Below are positions 55,885 to 64,000 of a DNA stretch of 64,000 bases, one piece after another (position 1 is the first letter of the stretch; every line of letters begins with the position of its first letter). This DNA is from Cristatella mucedo (Eukaryota > Bryozoa > Phylactolaemata > Cristatellidae). Position numbers and translations under genes: made by a program. The stretch spans positions 231,001-295,000 of the forward strand of contig WPIO01000076.1 of the NCBI GenBank assembly GCA_009760855.2, written 5' to 3'. The notes beneath the pieces are model-generated. The model saw nothing but the letters and a program-made list of their open reading frames with translations. It was not told the origin of the DNA and searched no databases.

Positions 55885-56015
55885 CAGCTAATACTTCGAT
55901 CGCGTTTTCTTTGCAGCAAATGTAAAGCGCCTAGAGAGAGAGGGAGAGAGAGAGAGAGAGAGAGAGATTAGGCTATCTGAGGGCGCTTCATCAAATGTAT
56001 GATTATTATTGTTTT
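55885..56015 (+). mobile_element. L2-like tail with internal GA expansion
   Basis: TTCGATCGCG...TTTGCAGCAAATGTAAAGCGCC begins the tail. The AGAGAG arm of the hairpin is expanded to about 45 bp of GA with GGGA, then ATTAGGCTATCTGAGGGCGC and an ATT run. It directly follows the SINE-2. Confidence 0.85.
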
Positions 56016-56264
56016 TTGTAAGCGGTCACGCAGTTGTGAAGTCTAGTACCCATTACTCGCGCCGTTGTTCTCGTGCCAAAAAAGACAACTCCTGAGACGC
56101 TACTCGCGTTCGTAACGGTACGCCTCCCGGCCACTTAGCCGTTAAGACGAAGGCGTGGCAGCGGCGGGTCGAAGCGGAACTAGGAGACTGCGGCCGTCTG
56201 ATGTTTCAGCCCGATGGCTTTTAGGACCGCTCCGGCCAGGCTATTGAATCAATACCCTAGTGTG

Positions 56265-56400
56265 CCTGCGACGTAATAATGATAATAAATAATAACAATA
56301 ATTTTAACAAAACGCCTTCGGAGAACTCAATCTCTCTACAGGCGCTTTGCATTTGCTGCATAGGAAACACGATCGCATGGTCAGCGGTAGCGTAGCACCC
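56265..56400 (-). mobile_element. L2-like tail, minus strand
   Basis: AATAATGATAATAAATAATAAC, GCCTTCGGAGAACTCAAT, CTCTCTACAGGCGC and TTTGCATTTGCTGCATAGG, then the start of the 3' UTR. Confidence 0.8.
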
Positions 56401-56814
56401 TGACCACGAATGAAGAGACATCCACGGTATGCAGCAAATGCAAGCTACGATAACAAGACTCGATTGTCGTATGAGCGAGCCGCTGCTACTCTGCAATCTG
56501 GCTTCAGATGTTGGTGGCTCAACTTTTAAGATGTGACATTATCTTCCTTCTCCTTACTGAAAGCTGAAGGGAATCTGGTAGGCGTTATAAGAAGCGTGCT
56601 GGCAGCTAACTTACGCTGTCTTCCAATGGTCCGAAACGCTGGCTCCACGAGCCAAACCTCAGCAGCAGGGTCCCAGCAGCTCGTGGAATCTCATGACATG
56701 ACGGCTCAATTAGCGCATCCGGCGCATCCGCTAACCCGGAAGTTAGCCGCTTCCGGCTCTCCCACGTAAGTCGCGAGGCCGGCCGATTAGCGTGACATCA
56801 CCTGACGGCCTGAC
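56401..56814. other. unassigned
   Basis: No feature recognised. Confidence 0.3.
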
Positions 56815-57120
56815 TGGCGACCTTCAAAAAGAAGCTAAAAGCGCATCTGTTTTTATCACAGCATTTAGTGGGTCCTTGCGATTCTTGATATACTTACTAA
56901 TGCGTGCTGACAGTGCGTATGCTGCCACTAACCATACCAGCATGCTGACCCTGTGCAGTCACCTCTAACTACGTTATGCTTGTTAACATTGCGCATGCTG
57001 CCACTAACCATTCGATGAAGCTTCCTTTACAGCTAATGTAAACTGCCTAGAAAGAGTACAAGTTCTCTGAAGGGCTTATACAAATGTATTATTATTATTA
57101 TTAATATTACTATTATTATT
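56815..57120 (+). mobile_element. L2-like 3' end
   Basis: Starts in the last codons of ORF2 (TFKKKLKAHLF), then the GCTGACAGTGCG and GCTGCCACTAACCAT repeats of the 3' UTR, the tail hairpin and a 45-bp ATT run. Confidence 0.87.
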
Positions 57121-57590
57121 CTCACCGATCCGCCGCCGATGGAGCTTTGGGCCTCCGCTTGGGCAGCCCACCGTCAGCCATAGCGTTCTCAAGCAGATGG
57201 GAAGCCCCGAACTTCTTGAGCTTCGTCACAAGAAAGCTAGCTTCTCGCGGTGGGCATGATGTACCGGTCAAGCGGTCAGAGTTACTTGCACCTGCACGTT
57301 GTGCAGTCGCTTTTGTCAGCTTTCGCTCGGGCGAGCGTTCTGGCGGCGCGCCGTCGTTTGTACCGCCGCCGCCGCCGCCGGAGCTGCGGCTGTCTATTTG
57401 TTAACATACAGCGCTCGGCTTAGGTGACGATGGCTGCTCAGTTACTTGCCGCCTCGTCTTCGTCGCGGTTGTCTGACAATGGACGCAGCGCCAATGGGCG
57501 TGCCGAGCGGGCTCGACTCCTGCAGCGTACTAGACCTCCGGCTAACACTCCGGAAAACTTGACTGTCAGCTGACCCTTCGCTTCTCTCGC
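57121..57590. other. GC-rich block
   Basis: CpG-rich; contains a CGC trinucleotide run (57362-57381). No gene recognised. Confidence 0.35.
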
Positions 57591-57594
57591 ACTC

Positions 57595-57885
57595 CTTCTC
57601 ACTCGCTAACCACTCTCGCTCCTCGCTCCTCCTCTTGCTGCTCCCTCGCTCCTCATCGCTCCTCCTCCTGGCTTCTCCTCCTGGCTCCTCCTCCTGGCTC
57701 CTCCTCCTCCTCGCTCCTCCTCGTTCCTCCTCCTCGCTCCTCCTCTTGCTGCTCCCTCGCTCCTCCTCGCTCCTCCTCCTGGCTCCTCCTCTTGGCTTCT
57801 CCTCCTCCTCGCTCCTCCTCCTTCTCGCTCCTCCTCCTCCTCGCTCCTCGTTCCTCCTCCTCGCTCCTCCTCCTCGCTCTGTCTA
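57595..57885 (+). repeat. CTCCTC/GCTCCTCCT low-complexity array
   Basis: Irregular array of CTCCTCCTC and GCTCCTC units, about 290 bp, pure pyrimidine apart from scattered G. Longer units such as CTCGCTCCTCCTCTTGCTGC occur twice (about 57630 and 57733). Confidence 0.85.
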
Positions 57886-58309
57886 GCTCATTCGCCCCTA
57901 AACTGAGGATTACAGTCCTCTAAAGTGTAGCTTTAATAGAACTTGTAAAGACAAAATGAATCGATCGGTCGCTAGCAGAGCTCGCTCGGCACGAGCGACA
58001 AAGTCAGCACCAAGGTCAGCGGCGCTGTGATCATTCTCTGACAGCTTGCGCTTACGACTCAACGGTCCGAGCTAGTTTGGCGATCGCGCTAGATTTCCAA
58101 ACTTATCCAGAGAATTATATAGAAATAGCCGAAATTGTCGCCTACTGCCGCAGGCATTACGGTAGTATATCGGAGAGGTGCATGCGGTGGGTTACCGCTC
58201 TCCCTGCCCAGCTCAGCTGCCACGACGCTAAATACTTCATCCTTATCGATGGACCCGGCCATAAATGCACGTCAAAAAGGCCGGGCCACAATCTAACATC
58301 GCGAAGAGC
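57886..58309. other. unassigned
   Basis: No repeat recognised. 58077-58300 is open on the plus strand; protein not recognised. Confidence 0.3.
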
Positions 58310-58660
58310 CGACGCTTTCACAGCCTCTTTTTTTATAGCGACGGAAGAGCCTTTACGGCTATCACCGCTTGCAGTGGCGATAAAGGATCGCCCAATGCAC
58401 GAATCGAACCCATGACCTCGGGAGCGAGGTCATTTAAATAATAATAATAAATACCAGATGATTTAACAGCCTCTTTATGTATAGCGACAGAAGAACCTAT
58501 ACGGCTATCACCACCGCTTGCAGCGAGCAGCATAAAGGATCGCCCACTGCAGGATTCGAACCCACTACCTCGGGTCGGAGGTCGTGAAAAGCAACCGCCT
58601 TACCTAGTGAGCTATTACGGCTAAGCAACTGCCTTACCAAGTGTGCCATCGCGGTTTTAC
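58310..58660 (-). mobile_element. SINE-2 interrupted by a second SINE-2
   Basis: The outer copy's 3' part lies at 58310-58432 (CAGCCTCTTTTTTTATAGCGAC to GACCTCGGGAGCGAGGTCA) and its 5' part at 58627-58660 (GCAACTGCCTTACCAAGTG, TGCCATCGCGG). The inner copy occupies the gap, same orientation. Confidence 0.85.
58433..58626 (-). mobile_element. inner SINE-2 copy with ATT tail
   Basis: Complete on the minus strand: TTAGCCGTAATAGCTCACTAGG, B-box GGTTCGAATCC, GTGGGCGATCC, CAAGCGGTGGTGATAGCC and GAGGCTGTTAAATCATC, ending in TTATTATTATTTAAAT. It defines the full SINE-2 length as about 190 bp and shows its own ATT tail. Confidence 0.88.
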
Positions 58661-58931
58661 TGCCATTAGACCGTAGATCGCCGTAGCTGCGGCGCCTTCG
58701 TCACTGAAGTCTTCGGGCTGGTCGTGGGAGACAGAAGGCCAGAGTCGGATCGCTGATCCTTAATGGATGTAATGGTACATGCAGAAGGGGGATACAAAGT
58801 CATCATTTAGGCCACCGTAAATCCAGCTTTCGTTAGCGCTCTTTGGGAGAGCTGCAAAGCATTGCGTTTCGTCGGATCTTTCGTAGTCGGAATTTTATTA
58901 GATCAGATCTTGGAACTGTATACCGTAAGAA

Positions 58932-58935
58932 TCTC

Positions 58936-59021
<86 letters not shown>

Positions 59022-59035
59022 TCTCTCTCTCTCGT
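58932..59035 (+). repeat. CT microsatellite
   Basis: CT array of about 100 bp with one TTC interruption. Confidence 0.95.
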
Positions 59036-59574
59036 GCATCAAAGTAATGAATTCACCCGCACTGGCCTGCATGGTAGTCATTCTGAGAGAGCTCGAGTTT
59101 TTGAGGAGGGGTCTTGGATTACCTCTTTTTGGTACGACGACGCCATTCGATCTGAGGAGTCGTTCCTCCTTGTAAAGTTACGGTTGCAGGCAGCCTCGGT
59201 GACTGGAGACCGGGGTCGGTATCAAAGCCGGCTTCTCAGCCTCTTCTCCCCTCTCCTCGGCAAGAGTTGCTACGCCGGCTCCTCCACCCTGCCCAACCCC
59301 GAGCGGCCCTCCAATTTCCAGCCTTCCGGCCGGCCAGTGGGCGATCAGCGAGCCGCTGGTCCGAGGAGAAGCAGCGAGTGCTCCGCGCTGCGCGTCACAA
59401 GCACCGCGGTGTCCATCTCCATCGTGCTTGAGAGGGAGCCGCTGCAGCACTGGCCGCTGCAGTGCATACTCACCGCGAACGAACCGTCAGTACGACCGCT
59501 CCGGCAACGGCCGGCGTCAATAGAAGCCTCTGTTGCGTGGGCTCAAACCGAGTATAACGACGATACAAGCAATA
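59036..59574. other. GC-rich block from about 59180
   Basis: Open frames on both strands, no recognised protein. Possible gene 5' region. Confidence 0.35.
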
Positions 59575-59995
59575 ATGATAATAATAATAGGACGTTTGTA
59601 TAGCACACGGAAATCGAAATATATTCCTCAGCTCTTAACATATGCTTCATGGGAAGCATGCCAATACGGTTAGTGATGATGTGAATAGCGTCAGCGAGCA
59701 TAAGCACGCGGAGGACAATTAAGGGACACCCAGCTACTGCTGTGAGCAGCAAGCTATTCTACCTTCTTTTTAAACTGTCTCCAGTCAGGTGATGTGAAAT
59801 CAGTCGGAATTTAGTGCCAGGCTTTGGGAGCGCACAAACTAAAGGCACGATCTTCAAAGGATCTGTGGTTGGTTCAAGACACGGCAAGGCAACTTTAGCC
59901 GGTAGAGTGGGCGGTACGATATCTAGCTCGATTGAGAAGTAGTTTGCAACGGCACGCTGAAGCAGGACAATGAAGGAGACCTAGAAGTGCTTTAC
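59575..59995 (-). mobile_element. L2-like fragment, second subfamily
   Basis: ATT-complement tail, GTTTGTATAGCACACGG, TATTCCTCAGCTCTTAACATATGC, then 3' UTR blocks (CCAATACGGTTAGTGATGATG) and coding blocks (TAAAGGCACGATCTTCAAAGG and AGTGGGCGGTACGAT). Shares its kind of 3' end with 38992-39880. Confidence 0.75.
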
Positions 59996-60224
59996 TCGAG
60001 AGGCGGGAGATTTTGATTTATGGAAAGCAGGTAGGGATACTTCACAATTTCCTTTAATAATCCTCGCCTCTGAAGCGATTTATGAGCGGTAGCTTTCTTT
60101 CACCGCCGACATATGTCGTGCTACTAGCTCGCTCGGACTGTGTCAATAGTGGGATAAAAAGTCAGCACCCGGTAATCTAAGTAAATTTATAACCTATGAT
60201 TAATATTCGTCTATTTTCTTTCCA

Positions 60225-60535
60225 AGCATTTCAAAGTATCATCAGTTTTCAAACTATCGTCTGGTGTGACATCACTGTCGACTATGGCACATCTTTTTCA
60301 GCAGTCCTGAGCTGCTACTTCTATGCTACTCACTACCTCAACTGCTGTCCTGACTGCTTTGCTTCCCACTTTCTCTTTGTTGCGCGAGACGAAGTCTGTT
60401 GGCTACCGAATGCGTACCAAACGCCGCTTAGGCTGTGAGTGCGACATACAAAACTCTCCTGCGTAACACCCACATGGTCTTTATGACTTTGTGGAGTTAC
60501 AGACGGAGATACATTACACTGAAAAATCCGGGGCT
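60225..60535 (+). mobile_element. R3 repeat copy
   Basis: Matches the other R3 copies from TTTTTCAGCAGTCCTGAGCTGC to GTGGAGTTACAGACGGAGATACATTACA. The start before 60270 is diverged. Confidence 0.7.
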
Positions 60536-61200
60536 GGCCAGGCATGCCATCGCTACTGGTGACAGCGGGCTCAACTTTTCTCAGGCCTGCTTATGCCGCA
60601 CTGCCTGCGAAAGTTTTTCCATAATCATTCTGTGAAAACTCAGTGCAGAAACGTGATCCGTCGTCGTTTCGGTGCGAGCCTTAATTGCTGGAAAATCCCG
60701 AACTGCGTCAAAAGTACGACTCAGGAAAATATTTTGAACATGAGTTTCGCCTTTTTGAGCTGCACTCGGTCAGCGAATGCCTACCTTTTAAGGAGCGGCA
60801 CATACGTACTGTTGGCAACTAGTAAACGCTCTTTCTTGAAAACTCCCGAGCTCCACTCGCAAGATTTCAAAAAGCTACATAATATTAGCGTCGTCCCGTC
60901 AATGCAGACGATTGGAGCGCGGCGATTGGTAACGCGGCGTCGTTTTCCGGTCGGTGCCCGAGCGCATGCACGAGGCATGCGATAGTACTACGACGGGTAC
61001 TTTCTAGAGAATCTTCCGCAACTGCTAGAATGATTTGTGGTACACGAGCTCTCTGAGGGGTCTAGTCAGACGGCGCTACGTCCTTCGCAGATTGGAAGGT
61101 GTGGCCGATTTGGTTGTGAGAGCTACTGCGTCAAGCGGCGCCGTAATCCTCTGAGGCGACCCAATAACCTATGCATCTCGGCGTCGCCTCCAACCGCCGT
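60536..61200. other. unassigned
   Basis: 60593-60985 is open on the plus strand (130 codons) without recognised homology. Confidence 0.3.
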
Positions 61201-61260
61201 TAGCGACGCCGCAACTGGCGGCGCTAGCAGCGCCGCTTTCCAGCTTACCCGTCCGACTCG

Positions 61261-61341
<81 letters not shown>

Positions 61342-61400
61342 GAGTGGGCCGGGTATGCTGGAAAGCGGTGCTGCTAGCGCCGCAAGTTTCGGCGTTGCTC
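61201..61400. repeat. large palindrome around an AT core
   Basis: Arms 61201-61264 and 61337-61400 (64 bp each) are reverse complements with about ten mismatches. Both carry GGCGCTAGCAGC and GCTTTCCAGC. The core (61263-61338) is pure AT. It would extrude as a cruciform and resembles a foldback or MITE-type element, but I found no transposase link. Confidence 0.88.
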
Positions 61401-61417
61401 ACATGTATATACACACC

Positions 61418-61460
<43 letters not shown>

Positions 61461-61462
61461 TA

Positions 61463-61506
<44 letters not shown>

Positions 61507-61570
61507 TATAAATATATATATATATGTGTGTGCGTGTGTGTATATGAATATATATACATAAAATATATAT
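61418..61570 (+). repeat. TA-rich microsatellite cluster
   Basis: TA arrays broken by TGTGTA, ACACACA and TAAA segments. Confidence 0.92.
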
Positions 61571-61847
61571 TCCGACTCACCCGGTTGACTCAATAGTTAA
61601 GGAGTTAAGGAGATGAAGAGCGAGAGTTAAGCTTCACTTGCGCACGTACGTATGCTGAGAAGTTTCACAACGGTTTAGAGACGGAGAGAAACTCTTCGTT
61701 ATTCAGATAAACCTCGCATGGTCACTGCCAGTTTCAAAGTCGAAGGTTAAGCTCACATCGCAATTGGTGCCGCAGTTACCACTCTGTCCAGTAGCCTCTA
61801 GTCATCGACAAAGCTAGGAATGCTAAATATGACAAATTATTTCTAGT

Positions 61848-61969
61848 GCCGCCCTTGTTTGGCACAGGGGTTAAGGTGAACTATTGTATTGAGGTCGTGG
61901 GATCGACCCCTACGGTACATGTGGAACGCCTGGATAGAGACTCAGCTCTCTTGAGGCTCCGTACAAATG

Positions 61970-61972
<3 letters not shown>
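61848..61972 (+). mobile_element. SINE-1 copy
   Basis: A-box TGGCACAGGGG (61860-61870), B-box GGATCGACCCC (61900-61910), then TGGAACGCCTGGATAGAGAC and GTACAAATGAATTATATA. The tail runs directly into a TA array. Confidence 0.82.
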
Positions 61973-62004
<32 letters not shown>

Positions 62005-62030
62005 CATATATGTATATGATGTATATATAT
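61973..62030 (+). repeat. TA repeat between SINE-1 tail and GTGC array
   Basis: TA and TACA/TATG units linking the SINE-1 tail to the GTGC array. Confidence 0.85.
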
Positions 62031-62743
<713 letters not shown>

Positions 62744-62839
62744 TATCTTGAGGCCCGTGCAGGAAATTTCGCTCGCTAGCATCTGCAAATATTATTCAAT
62801 ACATATCACTCTAGTAAAATCTCCGCTCGGGTTATATAC

Positions 62840-62900
62840 TTGTGCATTCGGGCTCAAGCCCACGATCTTGGTCTGTAGAGGCAAGCACCGCTGGGCAAAA
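62840..62900 (-). mobile_element. SINE-1 head remnant
   Basis: GGGCTCAAGCCCACGATCTTGGTC and GCAAGCACC match the inverted B-box and middle of SINE-1. No tail. Confidence 0.45.
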
Positions 62901-62929
62901 CAGGGAGATGCCGTATTTTCCATTCTTGC

Positions 62930-64000
62930 GAAAGCACCGAAGCGGTCGCAGACCGTGAGCGCGGCGCGCGTGTTTGGCGGCAGCGCTTCCTCACCATTCC
63001 CTGAACCCCGCGCACTTTCGACCAAGAGCTAGCGACGAGCCGAGCCAGTCTTTGGGGCCGCGACCCCCCCCCCCCCCCTTCCGCCCCGGTGAGGAACGTC
63101 ACCCCTGACGGCCGTTACTCCGGGCACGAAATGACGTCTCGCCTATTGTCTGAGCCGCCTAATTAGCTCGGCCCGCGAAACTACCGAGTGCACGCTCCGC
63201 TCAAAACGACACGGAACCGCGCTTGGCGCTCGCACGCTCGAGAAAACCGACCGGAAATGTGCCGAGAGGCGCGGTTGTCAGTCTGCAAGCTGCAAGCTGG
63301 GCCGCCGCCACCAGGCGATGCCCGCTGCCTGTGACGTAGCAGCGCTGTGGCTGATGCCCGCTGCCTGTGACGTGGCAGCGCTCAAGCGACGCGGTTAGCG
63401 CCTTCCTACGTTCGCGCGCGTCTGGCGCTGCGCAGTCGAGCAGCGCGGGCGGTCGCTCGTCGTCCCCCGCTGCTAGGAAACGGTCCGAGTCGCTGTCCAC
63501 ACACGCTGTCGCCCCGGCTTCGCAGGCTCGGACCGCAGCACGCCGCGCTCGCGGCGACAGCGCTCGCTCGCGAATCTGCCAGCCGCGACGCTAAGCGAGT
63601 GAATGGAGATTTTCTAATCTGAACCGCGGATCCGTCGGTTGAATTCGCGCCGGCCTTAACGCGTCGCGAAAAGCAACGATGGGGAAAGAAGGACTCGTCG
63701 TGCGCGGAATTCGAAGCCGCGGCGTCTACTGTCGGTCGCCGGCGAACAACGCGACGACGACGCGTAGACGGCGCCCGACCAGCCGAGACGCGAGAAACAA
63801 TTCTAATCGGAACGGATGGTCGGCGTAGCAAATACGCGGGGGCCGCGCTCGCCCAGGCGCGACGCTCGCCCCATCCCGAGGCTCTCCCGCCGCCTACCGA
63901 TTGGACTCGAGCGCATGTCGGCGCAGCCGTACGGCGAGCGATCGGCCTCCCGACGGCCGCCTCGTACGACGATCGCCAATTGAGGCCGGCCGCCGGCCTG
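62930..64000. other. CpG-rich block at the right edge
   Basis: Strongly GC- and CpG-rich to the window end, with long open frames on both strands (such as 63406-63831 minus) that composition alone can explain. Contains a C-run (63066-63078) and the 30-bp duplication listed below. It is a good candidate for a gene promoter or first exon outside the window. Confidence 0.5.
63317..63382 (+). repeat. 30-bp direct repeat with TGACGT sites
   Basis: GATGCCCGCTGCCTGTGACG plus ten further bases occurs at 63317-63346 and 63353-63382, with one mismatch. Each copy includes TGACGT, a CREB/ATF half-site-like word. Regulatory function is only an inference. Confidence 0.8.

Noticed and set aside
58490-58626. 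tRNA gene at SINE-2 copies with GGTTCGAATCC
   Set aside because: Family members are repeated, end in ATT tails and lack a matched acceptor stem.
63367-63831. Arg/Ser/Ala-rich proteins on both strands at the right edge
   Set aside because: Explained by CpG-rich composition; no domain recognised.

Overview
This is a repeat-dense stretch of a metazoan nuclear genome, probably an aquatic invertebrate; I cannot name the phylum. The evidence is a multi-exon animal-type gene with GT-AG introns, many L2-like (CR1/L2 group) non-LTR retrotransposon copies, two tRNA-derived SINE families, and long microsatellites. I saw no operons, ribosomal or functional tRNA genes, and no CRISPR array.

One host gene is firmly recognisable. 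It is an inositol-1,4,5-trisphosphate 3-kinase (ITPK) on the minus strand, from its stop codon at 12324 to at least 31869, with perhaps one more small exon near 32090-32147. Six exons (31773-31869, 26773-26919, 26394-26510, 19994-20143, 19135-19308, 12324-12539) encode almost the whole catalytic domain, including the PxxxDxKxG motif, the SSLL motif and an IDFAKT metal-binding motif. The N-terminal region was not found with confidence. The introns hold an almost complete antisense L2 element, a 19-bp minisatellite next to a splice donor, a 520-bp CT/CTGT array, a 370-bp GA array, SINEs and a twin-primed (5'-inverted) L2 copy.

Layout. 1-11.6 kb: L2 fragments in both orientations, three SINE-2 copies (one split by an L2 tail), an R3 repeat, an older RT remnant, and unassigned DNA. 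11.6-32.6 kb: the ITPK gene and its intronic repeats. 32.9-46 kb: a broken L2 copy, RT remnants, CA/CT/AT/TG microsatellites, two SINE-1 copies, and one of two R4 repeats. 46-54.5 kb: mostly unassigned DNA, an R3 copy split by a SINE-2, and another long broken L2. 54.5-64 kb: several GC- and CpG-rich blocks that could be gene 5' regions, nested SINE-2 elements, a 64-bp-armed palindrome around an AT core, and a 713-bp GTGC array.

The repeat families are connected. SINE-1 has a tRNA-like head (A and B boxes) and a 3' end almost the same as the conserved L2 tail hairpin, so it is probably mobilised by the L2 machinery. L2 tails end in ATT repeats and SINE-1 tails in TAT repeats, and several large microsatellites begin exactly at these tails or inside the tail hairpin.
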